NCBI GenBank assembly: GCA_903909435.1
Contig: CAIVVT010000240.1
Coordinates: 1-55,135 of the forward strand
DNA length: 55,135 nucleotides
Direction of reading: 5' to 3'
DNA from: an uncultured Acidobacteriia bacterium
Lineage (GTDB): Bacteria; Acidobacteriota; Terriglobia; Bryobacterales; Bryobacteraceae
In this document: positions 9,201-18,372 of the stretch, in pieces
Position numbering within the stretch: position 1 is the stretch's first letter
Layout of the letters: every line of letters starts with the position of its first letter
Made by a program: the position numbers and the translations under genes
Notes under the pieces: model-generated
Told to the model about the DNA's origin: nothing
Seen by the model: the letters and a program-made list of their open reading frames with translations, nothing else
Databases searched by the model: none

Positions 9201-9268
9201 TTCTGAGTCGCCGACGCGCCGAGCGCCACCGCGCCGATCAACACACCCATCCATGCGATTCGCAACAT
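6227..9268 (-). CDS. Exported three-enzyme fusion: esterase, SGNH hydrolase and DUF5060/DUF4038 glycosidase
   Basis: 1013 residues. The start at 9268 has a GGAGG site and a signal peptide (MLRIAWMGVLIGAVALGASA). Domain 1 (about 30-270) is an alpha/beta hydrolase: FLHGAGERG oxyanion loop, nucleophile Ser in GISMGG, Asp in GGADPVVP, His in GVGHMVF, as in PHB-depolymerase-like and carbohydrate esterases. Domain 2 (about 275-475) is an SGNH/GDSL hydrolase: GDSNTE, GSNDLW and the Asp/His block DGVHYW. Domain 3 (about 485-1010) is a DUF5060 sandwich followed by a DUF4038/apiosidase-like TIM barrel, with likely acid/base Glu in WDVTNEHH and nucleophile Glu in VNEEYGYED. All three active sites look intact. 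It would deacylate and hydrolyse a decorated, probably pectic, glycan outside the cytoplasm. It stands alone on its strand. Confidence 0.85.
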   Translation of the reverse strand: MLRIAWMGVLIGAVALGASATQKELAETAQPEPQVQYAELNFDYGGEHYAYRLLAPPHVEPGERYPLLVFLHGAGERGRDNEASLKYLPELMARAPYRDRHAAYVLVPQCRDGQRWVEADWAAKRSSRMRPDPSPMMAMAMALLDGTLRTLPIDLDRVYLAGISMGGYGAWELAARRPGTFAAVVPVCGGGDEGTGQLLAFTSIWAWHGGADPVVPTARTRSMIEAIRAAGGTPKYTEPAGVGHMVFEQAFAPASGVMDWLFAQHRGPERTDANFPAGTKVLRVLCTGDSNTEASVFPGYRAFLKHELNARGIFVDFVGSKRGGEPASDPEHEGYAGEGLARIRQRVREGMIEQHPADVMVLLSGSNDLWIDVHKDRWPVSLERARELAVQAISIIEEAHRRRPALRVVVGLPATPGNNPEALATYREGLRAAASTRPWLALAPLDGADNDGVHYWEAGYRLIAQRFAEAIAGETKGAPVGSALPPRGVRFTAPQAEVGVYDIATVQIDVDGPTALNPFTDVAVSGTFTDAAGKIYQVDGFCDSADGTRFALRFTPERAGVVKWSAKLQQDSLTRTAQGSFMAADKGLRGPVHVDADHPWHFIHEGSGEHYFYSSTTAYALAGWRDEAIIRESLDRLARLHVTQARVALIPPRVASGAQWMEPAVTTTGWFSFCVNVWPAARPDDVEDPGFNPNRFNVEYWQKYERLLAYARKLGVQISVIFYVDGRLPGVDPFRSHAMGGDLEKLYYHYAVARLSAFSNVFWDVTNEHHLFRTEAWVNEMGAYLRAHDPYAHMTSVHGNGDYPFRKSAWTDFAMYQSWDEHGAYDFMLRSRAKQEATGRPMPQVNEEYGYEDHYPYPWGEARLYPTRSADTRRRLAWQMTMAGGYQTTGERANVPGYGGWVTGRGNDEMVLLKLHQHLYDFWTSLKWWKLDPLKGVGPADVPCLGLAGEIYVFYLEHGGSMLLQLPAGNYAARWYDPRTGLYDDAGVARGGTWASPAAPDTQDWILLLERQK

Positions 9269-9746
9269 CCGTTTCTCGCCTCCGCGATCATCCCGCGAGG
9301 ATTGATTCTCCGCCAATTACAGTGCTCCAAGCGCCTGACCATGCTATCGCAGGACGGGCGCCAGACGACGCCAACCGTCCCTTATGGTCATGCCGCGCTC
9401 GCGGTGGCGGACGGCCAACCGGGTAGCTCTGGGCAACTAAGCGCTCAATCCCCTGTGCGGATTGTCTCGATCTGGTTCGAAGTGCCCACCTCCACCGCCC
9501 GGGCCGTACGTAACCCACCGGGATGCACTTACAGTTGCAGGCTGTGCCTGAGCCACCTGGCGGCATTTTCACCATATTGAAGGCGAGGCAGGAGATGTGG
9601 GGCGTGCCGCAAGTGCACTTGGTGGGCGCTTTGGCCTGGCTCTGAATCCAACGCGAGGCTCGTCGCCGCTGTGTGGCACTCGCAGCTGACACACTTGCAA
9701 CTGATATCCGCCCGTTCGACGCTCCGGTTGATAGAATCGCTGAGAC
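9269..9746. other. Divergent intergenic region with a possible extended -10
   Basis: 478 bases between the divergently transcribed fusion gene and the GH27 gene. TGATAGAAT (9729-9737) is a TGn-extended -10 just ahead of the ATG at 9747 and could start the GH27 transcript with a leader of only a few bases. A minus-strand frame contains a Cys-rich stretch (KCTCGTPHISC) that matches nothing I know and is probably not coding. No repeat or RNA gene is seen. Confidence 0.3.
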
Positions 9747-11138
9747 ATGCACATAAGGTGTTTCTGCGCTGCCTTCCTTCTCGTATTCACGCTGCAATCA
9801 GCTGAGCATGCGAAACGGTCGCTTGTGGCGCCGGCACCGCCAATGGGCTGGAACAGCTACGATGCCTACGACTCGAACATTAACGAGGCCGAGTTCAAGT
9901 GCAACGTCGATGTGATGGCCCGCGATTTGAAGCCCTACGGCTGGGAGTACGCAGTCCTCGATTTTCTATGGTACAACCCCGTTCTGGGCACGCCGGCCGA
10001 TGACCCGGAGCGCAAGGCCAACCCCGACCTGAAGCTCGACACCGATGGCAAGCCGCTCCAACAGTTGACTATGGATGGCTACGGCCGACTGACGCCGAGC
10101 GAGAACCGCTTCCCATCAGCGGCCCACGGCGCTGGCTTCAAGCCGATCGCCGATTACGTGCATGCCAAAGGGCTCAAGTTCGGCATACATATCATGCGTG
10201 GCATTCCCCGACAAGCTTACTTCGAGGGACTCCCGGTAGTCGGCGCGAAGGTCACAGCGCACGATATCGCCGACACCGATTCGACCTGTTCATGGCTGAA
10301 TTACATGTATGGCGTGGATGTCACCAAGCCCGGGGCGCAGGCCTACTACGACTCGCTGTTCCAGCTCTACGCCTCGTGGGGCATCGACTTCGTCAAGGTC
10401 GATGATCTGTCGGCGACGATCTATCACGCCGGCGAACTGGAGTTGATTCACAACTCGATCATGAAGTGCGGGCGGCCGATCGTGCTTAGTCTCTCGCCGG
10501 GCGAAACGCCGCTGGGTCGAGCGCACCACGTCGCGGCGAATGCGCAGATGTGGCGCTTGTCGGGCGATTTTTGGGACAACTGGCCGGCGCTGCTGCACAT
10601 GTTCGACCTGCTGAATTCGTGGTCGCCCTTCATTGGTAACGGCGTCTGGCCTGACGGGGACATGCTGCCCATCGGGCATGTCGGTATGCGGCATCATATT
10701 GTCGGACCAGACCGGCAGTCGCGATTCACCTGGCCCGAGCACTACACGCTGATGACGCTGTGGTGCATGGCGCGCTCGCCGCTGATGATCGGCGCTGACC
10801 TGGTTTCGAGCTCCGAGCAGAGCTTGGCCTTCCTCAAGAACAAAGAAGTCCTCGAGGTGAACCAGCACAGCGCGCACAACCGGCAGGTGAGCCGGACAGA
10901 GCACGACGCCGTGTGGCTAGCGGACGAGCCGGGCGGCAAAGCTCGGTATATTGCGCTGTTCAATCTGACGAACGCCCGGCGTAAGGTCAGCTTCCACTTG
11001 AGCGATGAAGCACTCCGCGGGCACTTCAGCGTACGGGACCTGTGGGCTAAGCAAGACCTGGGCAGGATACAAGGCGACATCGTCGCGGAACTGGATGCGC
11101 ACGGCGCCGCCCTGTACATGCTGACTCCGGCGCGATAG
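9747..11138 (+). CDS. GH27 alpha-galactosidase, exported
   Basis: 463 residues with a short signal peptide (ending near residue 18-20). The GH27 opening PPMGWNSYDAY is at about residue 31. The nucleophile Asp is D219 in DFVKVDD, the acid/base Asp is D274 in WRLSGDFWDNW, and a small C-terminal beta-sandwich closes the protein. GH27 enzymes remove terminal alpha-galactose, or sometimes beta-L-arabinopyranose, from side chains of galactomannan, arabinogalactan or pectin. Length and active site are normal. The gene stands alone, pointing at the truncated CehA gene. Confidence 0.9.
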   Translation: MHIRCFCAAFLLVFTLQSAEHAKRSLVAPAPPMGWNSYDAYDSNINEAEFKCNVDVMARDLKPYGWEYAVLDFLWYNPVLGTPADDPERKANPDLKLDTDGKPLQQLTMDGYGRLTPSENRFPSAAHGAGFKPIADYVHAKGLKFGIHIMRGIPRQAYFEGLPVVGAKVTAHDIADTDSTCSWLNYMYGVDVTKPGAQAYYDSLFQLYASWGIDFVKVDDLSATIYHAGELELIHNSIMKCGRPIVLSLSPGETPLGRAHHVAANAQMWRLSGDFWDNWPALLHMFDLLNSWSPFIGNGVWPDGDMLPIGHVGMRHHIVGPDRQSRFTWPEHYTLMTLWCMARSPLMIGADLVSSSEQSLAFLKNKEVLEVNQHSAHNRQVSRTEHDAVWLADEPGGKARYIALFNLTNARRKVSFHLSDEALRGHFSVRDLWAKQDLGRIQGDIVAELDAHGAALYMLTPAR

Positions 11139-11391
11139 GGCAGAACTACATTCGCGCCACACCCGCGACGCGCCAAGGCGCGCCAGGCAGGCGCGGTAAC
11201 GCGTAGGGTAATGGCACATGGCCTCCGGCTGTCTGGCACGAGGAGGCAGGGCGCATTAGTACGCGCAAATATCAAGCCAGCCCCCGTGCCGGCCTGCGGG
11301 CTCGCGCAGGTTCTCCGCCAGGATGCGGGATCTCCATCTCGGCTGGCACAACGATGACGTGCGCCGGCGCGGCGCGGACGCGGAGCAAGCC

Positions 11392-12780
11392 TCAACGGAT
11401 TGTATCCGGAGAACTCAGTAGTTTCCGCCGATACACGTCGCGCGCCTGCCCAAGATAATCCAGCGTTCTCTGGCGCAGGCCGTCGCTGTCGACGATGATG
11501 TCGTCCGGACGGTCACCAGCCTTCACATGCTCGATGAGGTGATCCATCGCCGCCAGCAGACGTCTGACCTCCTCCTGTCGCACGGGAATCGGTTCTTCGC
11601 CTTTCCACACATAGACGGGGGAGGTGTGCGCCACATCGCAATTGCTTCTTCGCGCAGCCTTACACCGCGCGGTGATCCAGGAACTCGAATGGACGATCAG
11701 GCCGATTCTTCCCCCGCACAAATTCGCGTCGTCTGCATCGGCGTTCAACTCGACCGTGTGCGCAACTCCGTTCACGACAACTTCGCACTTAGCAATCGGA
11801 TGAGGCGAGAGCACCTCGACTACGATGTCGAGGCTTGCTGGAAATCGCTCACCCCGGATCTCGTCGCCCGGTTCGTGTCCGTTCACGCGCAGTAGAAGCA
11901 TGGGTCCAGTCGTGACGAATGTCCTCCCGACTCGCAAGCCAGCGAACCATCCCTTGGGTGTCAGTGGGCCCATCGCTCGAACGTAGACGCGGCTCCAACC
12001 GATTGGGACCGGATGAACCCCGCTGGCGCTCCCCGCTGACAACTTCAACGGGAACCCGGCATTCAGCAGGGCGGAATACATATCGAACCCGAACTCGGCG
12101 TATCCGTTGCAATTCTGCTGGTATTTGCCGGGCATGGCGTCTGGCCACGCTCCCCATGCACCCGTGAAACTCCCCGATCGCCACAGATGGTTGTTCGCCA
12201 GCCCGACCGTCCCACAAGCTCCCACCGCAGCCAACGCCGGCATTTCGAGCGAAGTCGCTTTTTCTGAGTCGGAGAGGCCACCAGACTTTGCGACAGCTTG
12301 GCCAAATGCCGCCAGTGGGTACTCCAGGCCCACAAAAGTCCGGCCTAGCCACGATGCCAGGAGCGCCGAGGCGTGCGGTTCCAACTCCTCATTGAGAACC
12401 GGAAAGAATCGAGCGCCCACGTGAAGAACGCCACTCTCACCGGCGGCAGCGAGGAAACGATCCAGATCCGTATCCTGACTGACAGTCTTGCCCGTCCTCC
12501 AGAGCGTCATTGGAATCGAAACCGCGAGGTCTTCAGCCTCCATCAGCACGGCAAGGTCTGAGAGGGCCCTGTGCACATGCATATCCCCTGAAAACCATCC
12601 GCGATCCGCCATCTCGACCCAACGCCTTAGGCGAATTGTCCGCCTTGCCATACCGGAAACTGGAACTGCAATCTCTATCCCTTCAGGCACGTATTCATTG
12701 CCCTTCTCCACTGCCACCAGATACTTGCCCGCGGGCACTTCCGTGGTGAACGCGCCGCCCCGCGGGACGAAGTTCCGTAC
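11392..12780 (-). pseudogene. CehA/McbA-type metallohydrolase lacking its 5' end
   Basis: From the inner end of a beta-sandwich (FTTEVPAGKYLVAVEKGNEY) through the PHP-domain metal motif GWFSGDMHVHR to a normal C-terminus. Typical CehA/McbA proteins carry about 50-80 more N-terminal residues including a signal peptide. Here the frame instead continues into the antisense of a GH51 fragment at about 12770-12785, so the true start is gone. Metal ligands in DMHVH are present, but no credible start or ribosome-binding site exists and export is lost. I call it a pseudogene; a cytoplasmic remnant starting at the Met before ADRGW is possible but unlikely. Confidence 0.7.
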
Positions 12781-13065
12781 TTGGATGTTGTGGCGGCTCT
12801 GGACCAGACCGGCGCGAAGCTGCTGCTCTTCTGCATCAACCGCCCCCTGACGGCGGCCTTTGACGGCGAAATCTCGATCGACGGATTCCGGGCCGTGTCC
12901 GTGACCGCCGAGACCCTGAAGGCGGGATCGCGTGCCGACCGCAACGACGAGGAGCAACCGCACACGGCAGAGCCGTTGCGGGGGCCGGTCGAGGTCAAGG
13001 CCGGCGTCGCGCGCTATATGTTTCCCAGCGAGAGCGCGAGTGTGATTGAGCTGCGTGCGGAGTAG
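12781..13065 (+). pseudogene. C-terminal scrap of a GH51 alpha-L-arabinofuranosidase
   Basis: The last 90 or so codons match the C-terminal beta-sandwich of GH51 arabinofuranosidases: LLLFCINRPL, then a conserved segment around SVTAETLKAGS, closing with VIELRAE before TAG. GH51 proteins are 500 or more residues, so over 80% is missing, including both catalytic glutamates. It begins exactly where the divergent CehA remnant loses homology, so one rearrangement cut both genes. Confidence 0.65.
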
Positions 13066-13216
13066 ATTGAGTGGGCGAGTCAGTCGGACTGACGGCAATG
13101 TCGTGCGAGACTAACCATCGAGAACTCGACCTAATCCCGAATCGAGGGGGCGCGGTTCTGCCAGGCGATCGCGCGGTGATATCGCAAGTGGGATTCCAGT
13201 TGGATAAGGAGCTAAG

Positions 13217-16200
13217 GTGCACTGGTTACATGGTCATCTGATCGGAACCGTCGTCTTTCTAGTCTTTGCCGCCGGACCCACGTCCGCGCAAAGCGTGACT
13301 GCGCAGAAGGGCGCCGGCGGCGAGTATGGGGTCGTCTTCGGAACTGGGAGCCGCTTCTCCCGCCCACAGCCGGTTGAAATCGAAATCGCGGACCGCTCCC
13401 TGAGCGCGCCCACACGCTTTGCACGCGGCTATGAATCCGCCGTAAGCACCGCGGACGGGTTCATTGGAAAGGCGACACTCGCGGCAGCGGGCGCACTCTT
13501 CGTTATCGAGGACAACTGGACACGCCGGGGCGACGTCGTCACCGTGCGCCGCAAGCTGCGTGTGGAGGGCTCTGCGGAAGGCGGATTCGTTTCCGCCATT
13601 ACGCTGGCAAGCGCTGGGCCCGTCCACCGCGATGACGTCGATCTATTCGTGCCGGGAATGATCTACGGTAGTCCACAAAACCTCGAACAATCGGCGATTG
13701 GCGGAGCCGAGTTGTACGAGGGCGGACGTTGGGGCGAGTTGCGAATTCGCGAGGACCGCACCCCGGCTCCCCTGTTTGGAATTCGCTTCAAGGACGGCAA
13801 TTCGCTGGCCGTGATCGACGGCAAGCCCGACGCAGCAACGACTGCGGAAGACGCGCGCGACCTGGAGGCGAAACCAACGGTGGACCGGCGTTTCCGTTTC
13901 GCCGCGATCGGTACACGCCCGGAAGGCGAGGGCGTCGCAGTCGGACTCTGGTTTCCCGGCACCGAAGGCGAGTTCACTTATAGCGGGGGCACCTACCCGG
14001 GCGGCCATATGAAGCATTGGCGGCGGCGATTCCACCCGATCGAAGACGGGCTGACACAGCATTACGAAGTGTCGTTCCGATTCAGCCGGGAGGAGGATCT
14101 TCCGTCGTTCTGCCGCGGCGCGTGGCGCTGGGCCTGGTCGGTGATGGAGCCGAAGTTGAGCTGGCAGGACATCGAAGCTGTCCAGCGAAGCCTAATCGAT
14201 ATGCTCGGCGAGCGCGCGGAGAAGACTCCCGACGGGCGAACCGGCATCTCGAATTACATCGATAGCGTGGCCGATACAACCGGTGACCGCAAGGCGATCC
14301 TCGGCTTCACCGGCAAGAACCTGGAAGCCGCCGAGTTCCTTCTGGAAGACGCTTCCCGCGATACAGGCTCGCGCGCGGAGAAACATCGCGCCATTGCAAG
14401 CGCCATCTTCGATTCGTTCGCGAAGCTCAAAGTGGCTCCGCCCGAAGGCGAGGGATTCAACCTGGACACCGGGGCGACGGCACTCGCCATTCCCCGCGAC
14501 AAACGAGTCTATCTGCGCTCGTTCGGCGACGACGTCAAGGCGACATTGCGCGCGGTGAAGCGGGAACGGGCCGCTGGCCGGGAGCATCCGCGCTGGCTCG
14601 CCTGGTCGGGAGAGTTCGCCAATTGGCTCCTGACGCAGCAACAGCCGGCGGGCGGATTCCCGCGCGCCTGGGAGCCCGGCACCGGCGAAGTAGCCGATGC
14701 CTCCCCAGCGTCGACCTACAATGCCGTGCCTCTGCTCGTGCTCCTGAGCGATCTCACGGGTGAGAACAAGTACCTTGCCGCTGCGATCCGCGCCGCCGAA
14801 TTCTCCTGGGAGCACGGCCAGGCAAGCGGCAAGTTCGTAGGCGGGACGATTGATAATCCCGACGTCATCGACAAAGAAGCGGGAACGCTCTCGCTTGAGG
14901 CGTATCTGTCGCTGTATGAAAAGACGCGCGAGTCGAAATGGCTCGACCGCGCCAAAGTGGCGGCCGACTACGCGGAGACGTTCATCTACATCTGGAACGT
15001 ACCGATGCCGGACGATGAGGACAACGCCAAGTTGCACTGGAAGCGAGGCGTTCCCACTACCGGTCTCCAGATCATCGCCACTGGCCATTCGCTGGTCGAT
15101 GAGTACATGGCCTTCGACGCCGACGAGTTTGCGAAGATGTCGGTGTACGCCAAGGACCCGCATTATCTAGAGGTCGCACGGATTCTGCTGCACAACACGA
15201 AGGCGATGTTGGCCCTGCCCGGGCGCACGTACGACCTGAAAGGACCCGGCTGGCAGCAGGAGCATTGGAGCCTCGCGCCGGTACGCGGATTCGGGTTGCA
15301 TCGCGGCTGGCTACCCTGGGTTGCGACCAGTCAACTGAACGGGATCGCAGGGCTGCGCGAGTTCGACCCCGCGTTGTTCCGGCAGCTCACAAGCCGGCCG
15401 GCTACCCCGGAGCCGGTCACCCGCGCGGAACTCGAGGAGGAGATCCAGATCAAGCTGGCTCGCGTTCAGAACTTCTTGCGGGAACAGAAACTGGCCGGCG
15501 TGCTGCTTTCGCAGATCGGCAACTTCTCCTGGATCACTGCCGGGCTGGGCGACAATCACGTCGTCATCACAACCGAAATCGGCGCTTCCTCGCTGCTGAT
15601 CACCGCTGATGGACGCAAGTTCGTATTGGCTAGCAACAGCGAGATGCCCCGACTCATGGCCGAGGACTTGAAAGGCCTGGGCTACGAGCCGAGGGAGTTC
15701 AAGTGGTACGAAGACAAGGTTACGCCGGATCGCAAGCTGGAGCTGATCAACGAAATCGTGGGCCAGGGCGCGGTCGGAACCGACACCCCCTACGCAGGCT
15801 TCAAGCAAATCGGAGCGGAGTTCGCGCCGCTGCGCTATGAACTCACCGACCCGGAGATGAAGAAGTACCGCTGGCTCGGCCGGAACACTGCGGAGGCGGT
15901 GGCGTCGGTCTGCAGGCGCATCCAGCCCGGTATGACCGAGTACGAAATGGAAGCGATGGCCTCGGACGAGTTGTTGCGCCGCGGCATCCGGCCGACCGTA
16001 CTCCTGATGGGCGTCGACGAGCGCGTGCTCAGCTTCCGGCACACGGTGCCGTCCGGCGTGCGGCTGCGCCATTACGCCTTTGTGAACGTCTGCGCGCGCA
16101 AATGGGGCCTGGTGACTTCGGCCGGCCGGTTTGTCTACTTCGGCCCCCTGCCCGAATACCTGCGTCAGCGCGTTCACGCATCCGCGCAGGTGGCGGCCGG

Positions 16201-16564
16201 ATTCCTTGCAAGCACAAGGCCCGGAGCCCAGGCAGGCGAGATTCTGGAACAGTCGAAAGCGTGGTATGCCGCCAACGGGTTTCCAGGCGAGATGGAGCTG
16301 CACCATCAGGGCGGCGCGATCGGTTACGCCGAACGGGAGTGGGTGGCGTACCCGGGCTCGAAAGAAACCGTGCACGACCGGCAGGCCTTCGCGTGGAATC
16401 CGATTATCCAAGGAGCGCTCTCGTTCGACACCTTCCTGCTGAACGGGGACCGATTAGAGAACATCGGCCTCGTCGATGGCTGGCCAGCGATTCACGTCGA
16501 CGTGAACGGCCAGGACGTGCAACTGCCCGATATCCTAGTTCGGGAGGAGAACCCGCGCCGGTAG
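13217..16564 (+). CDS. Exported fusion of an alpha/alpha-toroid glycan enzyme with a metal-less M24 domain
   Basis: 1115 residues. GTG start at 13217 with AAGGAG, and a signal peptide to about residue 24 (TSAQS). Residues 25-300 are beta-rich. Residues 300-710 are an (alpha/alpha)n toroid of the six-hairpin-glycosidase/polysaccharide-lyase type (GGFPRAWEPG, STYNAVPLL). Residues about 735-1115 have the creatinase/aminopeptidase P architecture: an N-lobe, then a pita-bread fold. Metal ligands of active M24 enzymes are replaced: the first Asp is Asn in FVNVCARKWG, the second is Ser in VTSAGRF, and the usual Glu-Pro-Gly is WNPIIQ. Histidines persist in ELHHQGGAIGY. The C-domain is probably a metal-free enzyme like creatinase, or a binding module. 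No frameshift is seen, so the fusion looks real. Confidence 0.75.
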   Translation: MHWLHGHLIGTVVFLVFAAGPTSAQSVTAQKGAGGEYGVVFGTGSRFSRPQPVEIEIADRSLSAPTRFARGYESAVSTADGFIGKATLAAAGALFVIEDNWTRRGDVVTVRRKLRVEGSAEGGFVSAITLASAGPVHRDDVDLFVPGMIYGSPQNLEQSAIGGAELYEGGRWGELRIREDRTPAPLFGIRFKDGNSLAVIDGKPDAATTAEDARDLEAKPTVDRRFRFAAIGTRPEGEGVAVGLWFPGTEGEFTYSGGTYPGGHMKHWRRRFHPIEDGLTQHYEVSFRFSREEDLPSFCRGAWRWAWSVMEPKLSWQDIEAVQRSLIDMLGERAEKTPDGRTGISNYIDSVADTTGDRKAILGFTGKNLEAAEFLLEDASRDTGSRAEKHRAIASAIFDSFAKLKVAPPEGEGFNLDTGATALAIPRDKRVYLRSFGDDVKATLRAVKRERAAGREHPRWLAWSGEFANWLLTQQQPAGGFPRAWEPGTGEVADASPASTYNAVPLLVLLSDLTGENKYLAAAIRAAEFSWEHGQASGKFVGGTIDNPDVIDKEAGTLSLEAYLSLYEKTRESKWLDRAKVAADYAETFIYIWNVPMPDDEDNAKLHWKRGVPTTGLQIIATGHSLVDEYMAFDADEFAKMSVYAKDPHYLEVARILLHNTKAMLALPGRTYDLKGPGWQQEHWSLAPVRGFGLHRGWLPWVATSQLNGIAGLREFDPALFRQLTSRPATPEPVTRAELEEEIQIKLARVQNFLREQKLAGVLLSQIGNFSWITAGLGDNHVVITTEIGASSLLITADGRKFVLASNSEMPRLMAEDLKGLGYEPREFKWYEDKVTPDRKLELINEIVGQGAVGTDTPYAGFKQIGAEFAPLRYELTDPEMKKYRWLGRNTAEAVASVCRRIQPGMTEYEMEAMASDELLRRGIRPTVLLMGVDERVLSFRHTVPSGVRLRHYAFVNVCARKWGLVTSAGRFVYFGPLPEYLRQRVHASAQVAAGFLASTRPGAQAGEILEQSKAWYAANGFPGEMELHHQGGAIGYAEREWVAYPGSKETVHDRQAFAWNPIIQGALSFDTFLLNGDRLENIGLVDGWPAIHVDVNGQDVQLPDILVREENPRR

Positions 16565-17046
16565 CTCCTACTTCTCCTCGACCGAGGCCGGGAAGATATC
16601 GAAGACAACACTCACGACTGTTCTGCGCGAAGGATGAAGAACTGCTTGCCGCACCCAAGACCCAGGTTGAGCGGATCGTGCCTGACCCGAATGTAATCTG
16701 GCAATTGAGCAACAATTGCAATCGCTAAACCGATTCGCCCGGCAACTCCTCCAGACCGGCAACGGTTTGTTTCTGAGGGCCAAATTTGCCGAAGGAGACA
16801 CCTTAGCGGCCCGCTGCTCCCAGGTTCCGCCCGATTCGGCAGGTTTCAGCCAATGTCCGATGTGGGCTTGAAGCCTAGCGGCGGAGAATGCGAGGGCGTC
16901 GGTCGAAGATGCAATCCGCTCTTGACGCAAGCGATTGGGCGCTCCAATGGCTTTTCGCCGACCCGTTGATCCTCGCGGCCCAATACTCCTCCCACAGCCC
17001 AGATACGGCGCGCTGCGACAGGTGCGGAGTATACTGGCGCTGGATC
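16565..17046. other. 482-bp intergenic region with a TATACT promoter element
   Basis: No intact gene. The motif GAGTATACTGGC (17027-17038, TATACT at 17030-17035) lies 11 bases before the ATG at 17047 and is repeated at 18506-18517. It is a plausible -10, but no matching -35 is seen. The rest contains only short broken frames. Confidence 0.3.
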
Positions 17047-18372
17047 ATGCGCCACAAATCCGACTTCTTCGCTTCATCGATCAATCGACGGGGCCTCCGC
17101 CACGCCACTCTCCGCGCCGTCGCCGCTTGCGCCGCGCTGATCTTGGTTCCCGCTCTGTCCATGGCCGCGCCGCCGGCCGACTACCTCGGCGTCCCCTTCG
17201 ATGACGCCGCCTATCGCGCCGACCAGGCCGCCGCCGCGCTTCGACCACGCCTGCCCTACCACGCGTTTGAGACAGCGGCGACCGTCTGGGACTCGAAGGA
17301 CCCGAAGGGTGCTGGCTGGGCCGGCAAGGAAGAGTCGGGCGCGACGATAGGTCTGGATAGTCCCGACGCCGATGGCAAGCGCTTCATCCACTATCACGTC
17401 GCGCTCAACGGCTACCGCTACGCGGTCTTCGGCTGGAACTGGGCTGGTCCCAACGACGCCCCCGTCGACCTGAGCCAGTACGACGCCGTCGCCTTTTTGA
17501 TTCGCATCACCGGTCCGCGCCCGCCGCAGGAGCTCTTCTTCGCTGTCGATGAGACCGAGTCCGGCCCCGTCTCGCTGCGTGACTACGAGAGCGAATTCCG
17601 CGACGGCAATTGGCATCGCATCACCATTCCCGTGCGCGCGATGCGCCGGAACGCCGCCCAGGCCGGGCCCCAGGTGCGCGGCTTCGCCTTCCGGACCTTC
17701 GTGTGGGACAGCGCCGAGTACGACGTTCAGCTCGAAGGCTTCACGCTCGAGCGGGCCACCGACCGCGCCGCGCTTGACGCCGCCTATCCGCCCGCGCCGA
17801 AGCGCGCGCCGGCGCGCGGGCAGGCCATTCCCGGCCGCCTGCAGTGCGCCTTTTACGACCGCGGCGGAGAGGGCATCTCGTACCACGACACGACGGCCGT
17901 CAACATCCTCAGCGGCGTGCTCAATCAGAAGCCAATGCACCAGCGCCGCCACGCCACAGATTATGAATGGAGCTTCCGCCGCGACGAAGGTGTCGACATC
18001 TCCTTCACGAAGGACTTCGCCGATCTCAAGCACAAGAACTTCTTCGACATCGGCCCCAATCAGCTCTACATCGGCGGAGCCGAACCCGCCGAGTGGTGCT
18101 CCTACACGGTCGACGTGAAGAAGGCCGGCATCTACAAGGTGATCTTCGCCTACGCCAACGACAAGAACGGCCAGAGGGTCGGACTGTCCATCAATCGCGG
18201 CCCGGTGAATGAATACAAAATGCCGCTCGTCACCGGTGGCGCGCACACGTGGAACAAATCCGAGATCGGCACGATCACCTTCCCCCAAGCCGGACGCCAG
18301 TTGTTTACGCTCCACTATGGCAACGGCTTCAATCTTGGCTACTTCGACTTCGATCCGGTGACAGCGAAGTAA
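17047..18372 (+). CDS. Exported protein with two carbohydrate-binding-like modules and no catalytic domain
   Basis: 441 residues. The signal segment (VAACAALILVPALSMAA) ends near residue 40. The first module (about 45-265) is a jelly roll of the CBM11/CIA30-like kind, with LSQYDAVAFLIRITG and WHRITIPV. The second (about 285-440) looks like a CBM6/CBM35-type sandwich: GISYHDTT, AEWCSYTVDVKKAGIY, GNGFNLGYFDF. No glycosidase fold follows, so it may anchor to or sense polysaccharide rather than cut it. The start at 17047 gives a proper signal peptide; the frame is open further upstream without coding character. Confidence 0.65.
   Translation: MRHKSDFFASSINRRGLRHATLRAVAACAALILVPALSMAAPPADYLGVPFDDAAYRADQAAAALRPRLPYHAFETAATVWDSKDPKGAGWAGKEESGATIGLDSPDADGKRFIHYHVALNGYRYAVFGWNWAGPNDAPVDLSQYDAVAFLIRITGPRPPQELFFAVDETESGPVSLRDYESEFRDGNWHRITIPVRAMRRNAAQAGPQVRGFAFRTFVWDSAEYDVQLEGFTLERATDRAALDAAYPPAPKRAPARGQAIPGRLQCAFYDRGGEGISYHDTTAVNILSGVLNQKPMHQRRHATDYEWSFRRDEGVDISFTKDFADLKHKNFFDIGPNQLYIGGAEPAEWCSYTVDVKKAGIYKVIFAYANDKNGQRVGLSINRGPVNEYKMPLVTGGAHTWNKSEIGTITFPQAGRQLFTLHYGNGFNLGYFDFDPVTAK

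Noticed and set aside
9288..9797. Cys-rich minus-strand frame (KCTCGTPHISC, ACNCKC) that might be a metal-binding peptide
   Set aside because: It overlaps both neighbouring 5' regions, has no ribosome-binding site and no repeated cysteine spacing typical of a known family.
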